Assembly (NCBI RefSeq): GCF_022271435.1
Contig: NZ_JAFIQY010000028.1
Location: forward strand, 1 to 64,000
DNA length: 64,000 bases
Reading direction: 5' to 3'
From: Streptomyces monomycini
GTDB lineage: Bacteria > Actinomycetota > Actinomycetes > Streptomycetales > Streptomycetaceae
Shown here: positions 7,774-16,235 of the stretch, in pieces
Position numbering within the stretch: position 1 is the first letter of the stretch
How the letters are laid out: each line of letters opens with the position of its first letter
The notes under the pieces: model-generated
Told to the model about the DNA's origin: nothing
The model's input: only the letters and a program-made list of their open reading frames with translations
Databases searched by the model: none
Position numbers and translations under genes: made by a program

Positions 7774-8793
7774 TCAATCCCGTGACGCGCCGGGGAGTTC
7801 GCAGACGGCCAGTGCGTGTTCGTGGATGCTGCCCAGGATCAGGTGGCCTTCGTGTTCGCAGACGCTGGTCACCATGCGGTAGTCCGGGCTGCGGCGTCGC
7901 AGGTCGTGGACGATGCGGCCGGCGGTGTCGACCGCCAGGACGCCGGTGAGGGGGCCGGGCCGGGGGCGGACGCGCCGGGCCACGCTCCACGCGGCGTGGC
8001 GCAGTGCCGGTTTTGTGCGGTGCAGGCGGTCCAGGCCGGTGGAGCGCGGCCCGGCCAGGGCCACCCAGAACAGACCACCGGGACCGCGTGACATGTTGTC
8101 GGGGTAGCCCGGCAGGTCGGCGGCGAGTATGTCGTGCTGTCCGGCCCGTGGTCCGGTCAGCCACAGCCTGGACAGCCGGCGGGCGCCGGTCTCCGCCACG
8201 GTGACGTAGGACTCGTCCGGCGCCAGGGCGACGCCGTTGGCGAACTGGAGGCCGTCCAGTACGACTTCGGGCGTACCGCCGGGGCGCAGCCGGACCAGGT
8301 GACCGGTGCCGGTGTGCTCCAGGATGTCGCCGAGCCAGTCCTCCAGGGGGTAGCGGCGGCTGGAGACGCTGAAGTAGACCGTGCCGTCGGCGGCTGCCGC
8401 GGCGTTGCTGCAGAAGCGCAGCGGGGAGCCGTCGACGGTGTCGGCGAGAGTCCGTACCGTACCGTCGGACGGTTCGACGCGCAGCAGTCCCCGGCGCGCG
8501 TCGCACACCAGGACTCCGCCGTCGGGCAGCGGTTCCAGCCCGAGTGGGCGGCCGCCGGTGCGGGCGACGACTTCGGCGCGGGGTGCGCCGGCGGGGGTGG
8601 TGCCGGTCGGCTCGTTGCCCGGGCTCTTCGGGAAGGGGTCCAGCCGCAGTACGCGGCCGTCCTCCAAACCGGTGAGCACCCGCCCGGCCGCGTCCACCAC
8701 CACGTCCTCCGGCCCTCTCCCGTCGAGCGGTACCGTCCGCAGCGGCGGCAGGGGCTTGGTCATCCGGCTGGTCTGGTCGTATGCGTTGGCCAT
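7774..8793 (-). CDS. SMP-30/gluconolactonase/strictosidine synthase-like beta-propeller protein
   Basis: A 339-residue soluble protein with repeated propeller blades (PEDVVVDAAGRVLTGLEDGR, then GRPLGLEPLPDGGVLVCDA, then GLQFANGVALAPDESYVTVA) and a PGYPDNMSRGPGG blade. This pattern is shared by SMP-30-type lactonases and strictosidine synthase-like hydrolases. No signal peptide is present. The substrate cannot be told from sequence. It reads in the same direction as the permease upstream, with a 54-bp gap, so the two may be co-transcribed. Start: ATG 8793 lacks a clear ribosome site; the next Met (8763) is the alternative. Confidence 0.75.
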   Translation of the reverse strand: MANAYDQTSRMTKPLPPLRTVPLDGRGPEDVVVDAAGRVLTGLEDGRVLRLDPFPKSPGNEPTGTTPAGAPRAEVVARTGGRPLGLEPLPDGGVLVCDARRGLLRVEPSDGTVRTLADTVDGSPLRFCSNAAAAADGTVYFSVSSRRYPLEDWLGDILEHTGTGHLVRLRPGGTPEVVLDGLQFANGVALAPDESYVTVAETGARRLSRLWLTGPRAGQHDILAADLPGYPDNMSRGPGGLFWVALAGPRSTGLDRLHRTKPALRHAAWSVARRVRPRPGPLTGVLAVDTAGRIVHDLRRRSPDYRMVTSVCEHEGHLILGSIHEHALAVCELPGASRD

Positions 8794-8847
8794 GACGTGC
8801 TGACTACCCGGCGCCGGGAGCCTTTACCAGGGGGAGGGGCAAGCCGG

Positions 8848-10431
8848 TCAATTTATCGGTGGCTTGGTTGATTCTTGGTCAATTGGTGGCTTGGTCTGCC
8901 GCGTGGTGGGTGGGGCTGCCGGTCCGGGTTCCGGCTCGTGTCCGGGGTCGGGCAGGTGGTAGGAGCGGCGGCCCGCGACGGCCCACCAGGCGGTGGCCAG
9001 GGTGAGGACGAGGAGCAGGGCCACGGGCGCGTAGTTGAAGGTGGCGAGGGAGACGGGGTGGGACTGGGGGAGCAGGAACAGGACGGTGACGAAGGCCACC
9101 CAGAGCACGGCGACCCGGCCGACCGGGACGCCCCAGCGGCCCAGGTTCCACGGGCCGGGCCGGAAGGTGCGGCGGTGGCGCAGGCGCAGATAGACGGGGA
9201 TGGCGTAGGCCGGGGTGATGCCGATGACGTTGATGGAGGTGACGGCCGCGTAGGCCGCCGAGGAGTAGAGGGAGGGGAGGGCGAGGACGGCGGCGACGGC
9301 CACGGAGAGCAGGACGGCCCGGGTCGGTGTGCCGGTGCGCGGGGAGACGTGCCGCCACCAGGCGGAGCCGGGCAGCGCGCCGTCGCGGGAGAACGCGAAC
9401 ACCATGCGGGAGGTGGCCGCCACCTCCGCGTTGCCGCAGAACAGCTGCGCGACGATCACCACCAGCAGCAGCGCCTTCGCCCCGCTGACGCCGAGCGCGT
9501 CGAGGAAGATCTGCGCGGGCGGCACGCCGGTCGGGGTGTTCTGCACGCCGGTGTAGTCCTGGATGGCGAAGGTCAGCCCGGCCAGCAGGAAGAAGCCGGC
9601 GACCCAGGACCAGCGGATGGCCCGTACGATCCCGCGGGCCGCGTTCACCTGCGCCCCGGTGGTCTCCTCGCTCAGGTGCGCCGACGCGTCGTACCCGCTG
9701 AAGGTGTACTGGGCCAGCAGCAGGCCGATCAGCGCCACGTACAGCGTGCTGTTCCAGCCGGTGCCGTTGACGAAGGTGGTGAAGACGAAGGAGGGGGACT
9801 GGTGGTGGGCGGGGACCAGCCACAGGACGCCGACGATGAGCGCGACCCCGGCCAGGTGCCACCACACGGAGACGGTGTTGAGGATGCTGACCAGGTGTAC
9901 GCCGAAGAGGTTCAGTGTCGCGTGCAGTGCCAGGATGCAGACGTAGATCACCATGAGTGACCCGGGGGTGGGCTCGAAGCCCCACTGCAGACCGGCGAAC
10001 GCGCCCGCGAACAGGGCGCAGCCGTAGTCGATACCGGCGATCGCGCCGAGCAGGCCGAGGAGATTCAGCCAGCCGGTGTACCACCCCCAGCGCTTGCCGC
10101 CGAGCCGGTCGGCCATGAAGTACAGCGCGCCCGACGTCGGGTAGGCGCTGGTGACCTCGGCCAGCCCGGCGCCGACGAACATCACCATGACGCCGACCAC
10201 GATCCAGCCCCACATCATCACCGCGGGGCCGCCGGTGACCAGGCCGAACCCGTACAGCGTCAGGCAGCCGGAGAGGACGGAGATCACCGAGAAGGAGATG
10301 GCGAAGTTCGCGAACGGGCCCATCCGCCGTTTCAGTACGGGGGTGTAGCCCAGCTTGCGCAGGAAGTCGTGGTCGGCCCGGGGGCCGGCCGGGGCCTGGC
10401 CCTCAGGGGCGGATCGCCTGGTGCGCGTCAC
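8848..10431 (-). CDS. APC-superfamily amino-acid/GABA-type permease
   Basis: A 527-residue integral membrane protein with about 12 hydrophobic segments. The first hallmark is the LKRRMGPFANFAISFSVISV entry helix, followed by the SAYPTSGALYFMAD loop and the FSGYDASAHLSEET motif typical of the GABA/amino-acid branch of the APC family. It likely imports an amino acid or amine by proton symport. The GTG start at 10431 was chosen because GGAGG lies 8 nt upstream; the frame is open 62 codons further but without a ribosome site. The C-terminal tail is charged and proline-rich. The following SMP-30-like gene may belong to the same unit. Confidence 0.85.
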   Translation of the reverse strand: MTRTRRSAPEGQAPAGPRADHDFLRKLGYTPVLKRRMGPFANFAISFSVISVLSGCLTLYGFGLVTGGPAVMMWGWIVVGVMVMFVGAGLAEVTSAYPTSGALYFMADRLGGKRWGWYTGWLNLLGLLGAIAGIDYGCALFAGAFAGLQWGFEPTPGSLMVIYVCILALHATLNLFGVHLVSILNTVSVWWHLAGVALIVGVLWLVPAHHQSPSFVFTTFVNGTGWNSTLYVALIGLLLAQYTFSGYDASAHLSEETTGAQVNAARGIVRAIRWSWVAGFFLLAGLTFAIQDYTGVQNTPTGVPPAQIFLDALGVSGAKALLLVVIVAQLFCGNAEVAATSRMVFAFSRDGALPGSAWWRHVSPRTGTPTRAVLLSVAVAAVLALPSLYSSAAYAAVTSINVIGITPAYAIPVYLRLRHRRTFRPGPWNLGRWGVPVGRVAVLWVAFVTVLFLLPQSHPVSLATFNYAPVALLLVLTLATAWWAVAGRRSYHLPDPGHEPEPGPAAPPTTRQTKPPIDQESTKPPIN

Positions 10432-10633
10432 GGATGCAGCCTCCAGTACGGGGTGGATGAGCCGTTGGCGCAAGGAAAGGACCAGGGGGGTGGGAGTGTC
10501 GAGGTTTTTCAGGGGGCGTGTCCGGATCAGTGGCCTGGGGGCGTGATCGTGGCCGGGGGGTGCGGTTCGGTTCGTCTCGTCTGTTCCGTCTGTAGCGGTA
10601 CGACGTCGGTACGGCATCGGTACGACGTGCCGG

Positions 10634-10673
10634 CCCCGTCACGTCGTTACGGCGCCGTGTCGACGTGACGGGG
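10634..10673 (-). terminator. Nested hairpin between the DUF5685-like gene and the permease gene
   Basis: Perfect 13-bp arms (10634-10646 CCCCGTCACGTCG and 10661-10673) enclose a 14-nt loop that itself contains the palindrome ACGGCGCCGT. It lies 69 nt past the stop of the cysteine-rich protein. The 311-bp gap 10432-10742 holds this hairpin, the permease ribosome site and no recognised gene. Confidence 0.65.
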
Positions 10674-10742
10674 CGGGGTGGGAAGTGGCGGGGCGGGGTT
10701 GGGTGGGACTTGGGCCGGTGGGGACGGGGGGCGTCGTGCGGG

Positions 10743-12149
10743 TCAGCAGTCGCAGCAGCAGCCGTCGCAACAGCAGGAATCCGGGCAGCAGGAGTCCGGA
10801 CAGCAGTTGCAGCATTCGCAGCTGTCACAGCAGTCGCAGTCCCGGCAGCAGCCTTCGCGTTTCTTGCGCGACCACGGCCCCTCGTACTCCTCCGCGCAGC
10901 AGAGTTGGCAGGTGCAGCAGAGCCCGATGGCGACCGCGCAGCCGGTCAGGAGGCCGCGGGGCTTTTTCGGCGGAGGAGGGGCGCCGTGGCCGCCGTTGCC
11001 CCCGAAGGCCCCATGGCCCCCGGAGCCGCCTTGGCCTCCATGACCTCCAGAACCGCCATGGCCCCCGTAACCCCCGTAACCACCCGGCCCGCCCGGCGCC
11101 ACCGGCCCGCCCGAGTACGGGTTCTGCGGGCCGTTGAGGTGCTGCGGGCCGTGGGCGTACGGGCCGCCGGGCGCGGTCTGGCCGTACGAAGGCGGTGCGG
11201 GGTACGGCTGCTGCGGGGGCTGCGGCTGCCCGTACGGAGTGCCGGCCCCACCGTCGTACGGGCCCGCCCCGTGCCCCTGGTGCGAGCATGACGCCGTACC
11301 GAAGGCGCGGTCGACGGACCGTCGCAGCTCGTGCACGAGCAGGACGTGCACCAGCGCGGAATCGGTGAACTCCACGTCACGCAGCGCCAGGCGGATGCCG
11401 TGCAGCGCGTCGTCGCACAGTTGGCGGGCCTGGGCGGGGGAGGCGCCGGTGGCGGTCAGCGGGTTCCAGGCGCCCTCGGCGGCGTCCGCGGCGCGGTCCT
11501 CCACGGCGTCGAGGAGGTGGGCCAGTCGCCCGAAGAGCCGGCCGGCCTCGGTCAGCGGTGCGGCGTTGCCGGGACGGCCCGCGAGGACCGCGGTGTGGGC
11601 GAAGGCGGCGGCGGTCGCCGTCTCGGTGGGCTCGGTGATGACGGTCAACGGGGTGCCGGGACCCGCCAGTTGCTCGATGCCCACCTGGCGGTCGACGGCG
11701 TCGACGAGGACGGACGTGTCGAAGCCGAGGGTCGCGCCGGTACGGGCTCCCGCCCGGTCCCAGCCGGCGGCGACCTTGCGTGCCGCGGCGGCCACCGGGC
11801 GGCGGCGCAACAGCCCGTTCCGGTCGGCGACATGGTCGCGGATCTTCGCCGAGGCGAGCACCAGCGAGACCGAAGCGGCCAGCCGCGCGCCCTCACCCTT
11901 CGCCACCGAGGCGGTCCGCATGCCGCGCAGCGGGCAGGGCCCGGCGGTACGGCGCTGCGCCGCCGCCCGGCCGGCCTGGGCGTCCGTCAGGACGGACACG
12001 ATCAAGCCATCGTAATTGGTCACCACCCGGGCGAACTGCCCGTGGTCACCGCGCAGAGCGAGGCACAGCCCACACAGGTGGGCCATCCATTCGGCCTTGA
12101 GCCCGTTGGACAGGCGGTGGGTGCAGGGCCTGACGATCCCGAACACGTG
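10743..12149 (-). CDS. DUF5685-like protein with glycine-rich linker and cysteine-rich tail
   Basis: About 468 residues in three parts. Residues 1-290 are a helical domain starting VFGIVRPCTHRLSNGLKAEW with a WMAHLCGLCLALRGDHG Cys pair, the DUF5685 pattern of Streptomyces proteins of unknown function. Residues about 290-400 are Gly/Pro/Tyr/His-rich low complexity (repeats of GGYGG, GGHGG, GGSGG). The last 70 residues contain over 20 cysteines in CC and CxC pairs, suggesting metal binding or dense disulfide bonding. GTG 12149 was chosen because relatives start MFGIVRPC and GGGGG lies upstream; ATG 12170 is the alternative. It is divergent from the small ORF/ABC exporter pair and shares 16-bp direct repeats with it. 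Confidence 0.75.
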   Translation of the reverse strand, partial: HVFGIVRPCTHRLSNGLKAEWMAHLCGLCLALRGDHGQFARVVTNYDGLIVSVLTDAQAGRAAAQRRTAGPCPLRGMRTASVAKGEGARLAASVSLVLASAKIRDHVADRNGLLRRRPVAAAARKVAAGWDRAGARTGATLGFDTSVLVDAVDRQVGIEQLAGPGTPLTVITEPTETATAAAFAHTAVLAGRPGNAAPLTEAGRLFGRLAHLLDAVEDRAADAAEGAWNPLTATGASPAQARQLCDDALHGIRLALRDVEFTDSALVHVLLVHELRRSVDRAFGTASCSHQGHGAGPYDGGAGTPYGQPQPPQQPYPAPPSYGQTAPGGPYAHGPQHLNGPQNPYSGGPVAPGGPGGYGGYGGHGGSGGHGGQGGSGGHGAFGGNGGHGAPPPPKKPRGLLTGCAVAIGLCCTCQLCCAEEYEGPWSRKKREGCCRDCDCCDSCECCNCCPDSCCPDSCCCDGCCCDC

Positions 12150-12180
12150 AAGAGAACCCCCGTTGGACATCGTGAAGAGC

Positions 12181-12228
12181 GGTCGTGGCTCAGAGTGGTC
12201 GTGGTGAAAAGTGGTCGTGGCTGGAAAT
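12181..12228. repeat. Three 16-bp direct repeats in a divergent promoter region
   Basis: Three consecutive 16-bp units each begin GGTCGTGG (12181, 12197, 12213) and end AGT or AAT. They lie between the divergent DUF5685-like gene (start 12149) and the small ORF (start 12377). The strict 16-bp period and the location suggest a regulator-binding array. Confidence 0.6.
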
Positions 12229-12376
12229 CGTATTACCCGGCGGGGCGGGTGGCGGTCGGGGTGTCCCGAGCGGCGGGGGTGGCCGCGGGGTTCGACCGGA
12301 TCAGGCGCCGGGCGTGCCGGGGCGGGCCGGACGGGGCATAGCACGAGGCACGACGACACAAGCCGGAGGAGAAGCC

Positions 12377-12511
12377 ATGAGGGACACCGTGACGGTGACG
12401 ACCGGATCAGCCGGAGCCCCGGCCCGCCCCGCGCAGGCCCGCCCGCGCACCCGTACCGCCCGCGTCCCCCGCAGCCGTACCGCGCATGCCGCGTGGCCGG
12501 AGACGCGGTGA
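12377..12511 (+). CDS. 44-residue basic peptide translationally coupled to an ABC exporter
   Basis: ATG 12377 follows an excellent ribosome site (GGAGGAG, 5 nt upstream). The 44-residue product is Arg/Ala/Pro/Thr-rich (for example RPRTRTARVPRSRTAHAAW) with no signal peptide or Cys. Its TGA overlaps the GTG of the exporter gene (GTGA at 12508-12511), so its main role may be to couple translation. A secreted or modified peptide substrate of the exporter is a speculative alternative; no modifying enzyme is adjacent. Confidence 0.5.
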   Translation: MRDTVTVTTGSAGAPARPAQARPRTRTARVPRSRTAHAAWPETR

Positions 12512-14475
12512 AGAGGCGCGGCGTCCGGCCCCGGACCCGGCTGCCCGTCTCCGAGAGCGAGCGGGTGCTGTTCGGCGGCGCCCTGCGCTACGACCTGTCG
12601 TTCACGCGGCACGAGATGCCGATCCTGCGGATGGGACTGTGGTCGATGGCCCGCCAGTTCCCCGCCATGATGCGCGCCGTCGCCAAGGCGGCCTGGCGCG
12701 AGGACCGCGTCGCGCTGACGCTGCTGCTCGGCGCGGAGGCCGGCCAAGGCGTCCTGCGGGCCTTCACCCTGGTGGCCACCAATCAGGCGCTCGTGGCACT
12801 GTTCGCGGCCGGGCCCACGCCCGAGCGGCTGCGCCAGGCGCTGCCCGCCCTGGTGGCCGTGGCTGTCGTCGCGGTGCTCTCGGCCCTTCTGTCGGCGGTG
12901 TCCACGGCGGCGTCCGGCCAACTGGAGCCCAAGATCGAGCGCGTGTGCACGGCCCGCTTCTACCACGGCGTGATCCGCGTCGAACTCGCCGCCCTGGAGG
13001 ACCAGCAGGTCCACCGCACGCTCGACGCCGGCCGGTTCGGCACCGACTCCATCCGGATGATGCTCGGGTCCTCGATCCTGGTCCTCAACGCGCTGATCGG
13101 CCTGCTCGCCGCGGCCGGTGTGCTGCTCATGCTGCACCCGCTGCTCGTCCTGATGCTGTTCCTGGTGGCCGCCCCCAAGGGGTGGGGCGCCGTGCTCTCG
13201 GCCCGCCGCCAGTACGAGTCCCGGCACACCTGGATCGAGCACCGTCGCGCCATCTCCGTCATCACCCAGAAGCTCACCGACCAGGCGTGCGCCGCGGAGA
13301 TCCGGGTGCACGGTGCCGGGCGGCTGCTGGTGGACGCGTACGCGGACATGTCCAGGACGGTGGAGCGCGAGCAGCAGCGGCTGGCCCGCGCCGAGGCCGG
13401 CACCCAGACCGTCGCCTCGGCGGCCTCGGGCCTGGCGTCCCTGGGCGCCTACGGCGCGCTGTGGCTGCTGCTGACCGGCGGCGGTATGCCGCTGGCCGTG
13501 GCCGGGACCGCCGTGATCGCCGTACGGACGTCCAGCGCCGGCCTGATGTCCCTGGTCATGCAGTTCAACCGCCTCTACGAGGAAGCCATGTACCTCAAGG
13601 ACTGGGAGGACGCGTGCAGCACCGCGAAGCGGCACGCCATTCCCGCCGGGGGAGTCCCGCTGACCGGGCCGCTGGAGGAGGTCCGCCTGGAGAACGTGTC
13701 GTTCACCTATCCCGGCGCCACCTCACCCGCCCTGGACAAGGTGGACCTGACGATTCCCCGCGGCACGGTCGTGGCGCTGGTCGGGGAGAACGGTTCGGGC
13801 AAGTCGACCCTGGCCAAACTGGTGGCCGGCCTGTACCTGCCCAGCGACGGGCGCCTGCTGTGGAACGGCACCGACACCCGCGACGCCGACCGAGCGGCCG
13901 TCTTCGGCCAGGTGGCGCTGCTGGCCCAGGATTTCCCGCACTGGCCGATGACCGCCCGCGCCAACATCCACATAGGGCGCAGCGAACAGCGGCTGGAACA
14001 GTGGCGCGTCGAGCGGGCGGCCGACGAAGCGGACGCGACCGACGTCGTCACCTCCCTGCCGCACGGCTGGGACAGCCTGGTCGTCAAGGGCTTCGAGCGC
14101 GGCACCCAGCTCTCCGGCGGGCAGTGGCAGCGCGTCGGCGCCGCTCGCGCGCACTACCGTGAAGCCCCGCTGCTGGTCGTGGACGAGCCGACGTCCGCGC
14201 TCGACCCCCGGGCCGAGGTCGAGGCGTTCCAGGCCCTGCGGGCCCTCACCGACGACGGCACCACCGTCCTGCTGATCACCCACCGGCTCGCCGCCACCGC
14301 GACCGCCGACCTCATCTACGTCCTCGACGAGGGCCGCCTCATCGAGCAGGGCACCCACGCCCAGTTGATGGCTCTCGACGGCGGTCACTACCGCTCCCTT
14401 TACGAGATTCAGGCCGCCCAGTACGCGAGCACCGTCCCCGATGCCGGGAGCCGCGCCGCGGGGAAGGGCCGATGA
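12508..14475 (+). CDS. ABC exporter, fused membrane and ATPase domains
   Basis: A 655-residue half-transporter. The N-terminal membrane domain (about residues 50-330) has six hydrophobic segments, for example VALFAAGPTPERL then LVAVAVVAVLSALLSAVS. The nucleotide-binding domain (about 390-640) shows Walker A (GENGSGKST), the Q-loop (LLAQDFPHWP), signature (LSGGQWQRV), Walker B (LLVVDEPTSALDP) and the H-loop (LLITHRLA). It probably works as a dimer exporting a peptide, lipid or drug. GTG 12508 overlaps the stop of the small upstream gene. A bidirectional hairpin follows. Nothing shows whether it serves the downstream biosynthetic cluster, which starts 15 kb away. Confidence 0.85.
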   Translation: MKRRGVRPRTRLPVSESERVLFGGALRYDLSFTRHEMPILRMGLWSMARQFPAMMRAVAKAAWREDRVALTLLLGAEAGQGVLRAFTLVATNQALVALFAAGPTPERLRQALPALVAVAVVAVLSALLSAVSTAASGQLEPKIERVCTARFYHGVIRVELAALEDQQVHRTLDAGRFGTDSIRMMLGSSILVLNALIGLLAAAGVLLMLHPLLVLMLFLVAAPKGWGAVLSARRQYESRHTWIEHRRAISVITQKLTDQACAAEIRVHGAGRLLVDAYADMSRTVEREQQRLARAEAGTQTVASAASGLASLGAYGALWLLLTGGGMPLAVAGTAVIAVRTSSAGLMSLVMQFNRLYEEAMYLKDWEDACSTAKRHAIPAGGVPLTGPLEEVRLENVSFTYPGATSPALDKVDLTIPRGTVVALVGENGSGKSTLAKLVAGLYLPSDGRLLWNGTDTRDADRAAVFGQVALLAQDFPHWPMTARANIHIGRSEQRLEQWRVERAADEADATDVVTSLPHGWDSLVVKGFERGTQLSGGQWQRVGAARAHYREAPLLVVDEPTSALDPRAEVEAFQALRALTDDGTTVLLITHRLAATATADLIYVLDEGRLIEQGTHAQLMALDGGHYRSLYEIQAAQYASTVPDAGSRAAGKGR

Positions 14476-14528
14476 CCGCTCGCGGGCGGGGCGGGGGAGC
14501 AGGCGGGCGCGGCCTGCCCGGTGCGCGA

Positions 14529-14584
14529 GGCACGCGAGCGCGGGGCCCCGGACCATGCGCCCGGGGCCCCGCGGTATTCGTGCC
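14529..14584. terminator. Long bidirectional hairpin
   Basis: An inner perfect 13-bp stem (14539-14551, 14561-14573) with a 9-nt loop is extended by an outer 7-bp stem (AGGCACG 14529-14535, CGTGCCT 14578-14584). It sits between the convergent ABC exporter and the Ig-like protein gene and can terminate both. Confidence 0.75.
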
Positions 14585-14601
14585 TGTCGAGGCGGCGGCC
14601 G

Positions 14602-15897
14602 TTATTCGGCCAGAGACTTGGCGAACAGGCCGTAGAGCTTCTTGTACGCCTCGTCCTGCGTCGGAATGAGCACCAGGACGCGCAGGGTCAGATGGCCCTT
14701 GGCCGGGACGATGTGGACGCCCTCGGGAGGCGAGCCGAGGACGACGTTTCCGTCGGAGCCGTCACTGATGACCATTCCCCAGAAACTCGCCTCGAATTCC
14801 GGGGCCAGAACCGAGCCGTCCGGGAGCTGGCCGAAGCCGACATGCCAGTGCTTCACATCGGTGTCACCGGCGTACATGGTGACGTCGTAGGAGTAGATGT
14901 ACTTGTGGGTCTGCCAGTCCTGCCAGGAGGAGTTGAAGGTGCTTTCCACCGTGAGGTTTTTGTTGGCCGCCGTGAAATTCACGGTCTCCGGCGCGGATTC
15001 CTGGCTGCCGCGTACGGCCTTCGCCGTCACGCTGTGCTTCCCGGCCGACCAGCCGCCCTCGCGGGCGAAGCTCCACAGGTTGCTGGTCACCTTGGCGGTG
15101 CCGAGCTGGGCGGCGCCCTCGGCGAGCGTCACCGTGTCGGCGTTGAAGGCGACACCGTCGATGCTGGCGCCGCTGTCCACCTCGGCGCCGTCCTGGGGGG
15201 ACCGGATGTCCACGACGGGCGTCGGCAGGACGACGTAGAACCGCAGCGGCGCCTTGCCGGACAGGACGTCGTCGCGCACCGCGATGGCGGAGAGGTCGTG
15301 CTGGCCGAGCGGCCAGTCGGTGTCCGGGGTGTACTCCCACGTGCTGTCTTTGACCGGGCAGGTGCCCAGCAGCGTCACCCCTTGGTAGAGCAGCACCTGC
15401 TGGACGTCGGGGGCCGCGTTGCCCTGGACCGCCTGCCGGCGCTCCTGGGTCTGCGCGCTGGGCTTCGGCGCGGTGAACACCGGGAGCGGTACGGGTTTGT
15501 TGAAGGCGAGGGCGGACTGGGCCTGGTCGTTCCAGGTGCTGGTGGGGCTCCCGGAGAGGGGGATCCGCGTCAGGTCGGCGACCGAGGAGTCGGCGGGTAC
15601 GGGTAACTGCGAGCCGCCCTGGTTGGTGCGGGTGAAAAGGATGTTGTCCCGGCCGGTGTTGTTGACGACGCTGCTCACGCCGTCGTCGCTCTGGTCGAAC
15701 CCGTAATCGCTGAAGTTGTTCGCCGTGCCGTTCGCCGGAATGACGAGGATTTTGGTGCGGGACCCTCCCACGTTGTAGTTGACGTCGGCAAACAAGGAGA
15801 AGGCGTTCTTGGGGGCGGCGTCCTGCCCCCGGCCGGTGATGACGTACGGTTCGTCGGCGGACTGGCCATTACCGTTGACGGTCACTTGCGTCCCCAT
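14602..15897 (-). CDS. Protein of unknown function with Ig-like and possible crystallin-like segments
   Basis: A 431-residue all-beta protein without signal peptide or membrane segment. Residues about 60-110 read SDYGFDQSDDGVSSVVNN, where DDGVSS resembles the D/N-x-x-S-S calcium motif of beta/gamma-crystallin modules (weak, one motif). Residues 150-320 hold two Ig-like repeats (LYQGVTLLGTCPVKDSTWEY; VTLAEGAAQLGTAKVTSN with LWSFAREGGWSAGKHSVTAK), a pattern common to bacterial surface Ig domains. The C-terminal 110 residues (TFNSSWQDWQTHKYIYSYDV to FAKSLAE) are unfamiliar. The ATG has no clear ribosome site; GTG 15885 with GGGG upstream is an alternative. The absence of a secretion signal on an Ig-type protein is odd. 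Confidence 0.6.
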   Translation of the reverse strand: MGTQVTVNGNGQSADEPYVITGRGQDAAPKNAFSLFADVNYNVGGSRTKILVIPANGTANNFSDYGFDQSDDGVSSVVNNTGRDNILFTRTNQGGSQLPVPADSSVADLTRIPLSGSPTSTWNDQAQSALAFNKPVPLPVFTAPKPSAQTQERRQAVQGNAAPDVQQVLLYQGVTLLGTCPVKDSTWEYTPDTDWPLGQHDLSAIAVRDDVLSGKAPLRFYVVLPTPVVDIRSPQDGAEVDSGASIDGVAFNADTVTLAEGAAQLGTAKVTSNLWSFAREGGWSAGKHSVTAKAVRGSQESAPETVNFTAANKNLTVESTFNSSWQDWQTHKYIYSYDVTMYAGDTDVKHWHVGFGQLPDGSVLAPEFEASFWGMVISDGSDGNVVLGSPPEGVHIVPAKGHLTLRVLVLIPTQDEAYKKLYGLFAKSLAE

Positions 15898-16235
15898 CCC
15901 GTTGCTGTGGCAGTAAGGGAAAGGCTGCCCGCGGCATGTGGCGCCGTCAATTGCGGAAGGCGTGTTCGACCATGTTCAGGCCATATGCGGGGCTGGCTCG
16001 ATTCCGAAGGGTGGAGGCTGGGAAAGAACGATTCTTTCGCCGCTGTCGACTTATTTGGTACGACAGGGGGCGCGAAAGGGGGCACGGCAAGGGCGCGCGA
16101 CAGGAGGGCGCGGCAGGAGACGGCGGCCGGTGACCGGCACCCCGCCGTCCGCAAGACGCCGTGATTCATCCGTGCGCCACGGGGCACCCGCAACGACACC
16201 GTCGGCCTGTACGGGATGGCGACCAGGAGGTCTCA
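15898..16235. other. Divergent intergenic region
   Basis: 338 bp between the divergent Ig-like protein gene and the lipoprotein gene. It must contain both promoters, but no consensus -35/-10 pair could be assigned with confidence. The strong ribosome site AGGAGGT at 16225-16231 belongs to the lipoprotein gene. No small gene or RNA was recognised. Confidence 0.5.
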
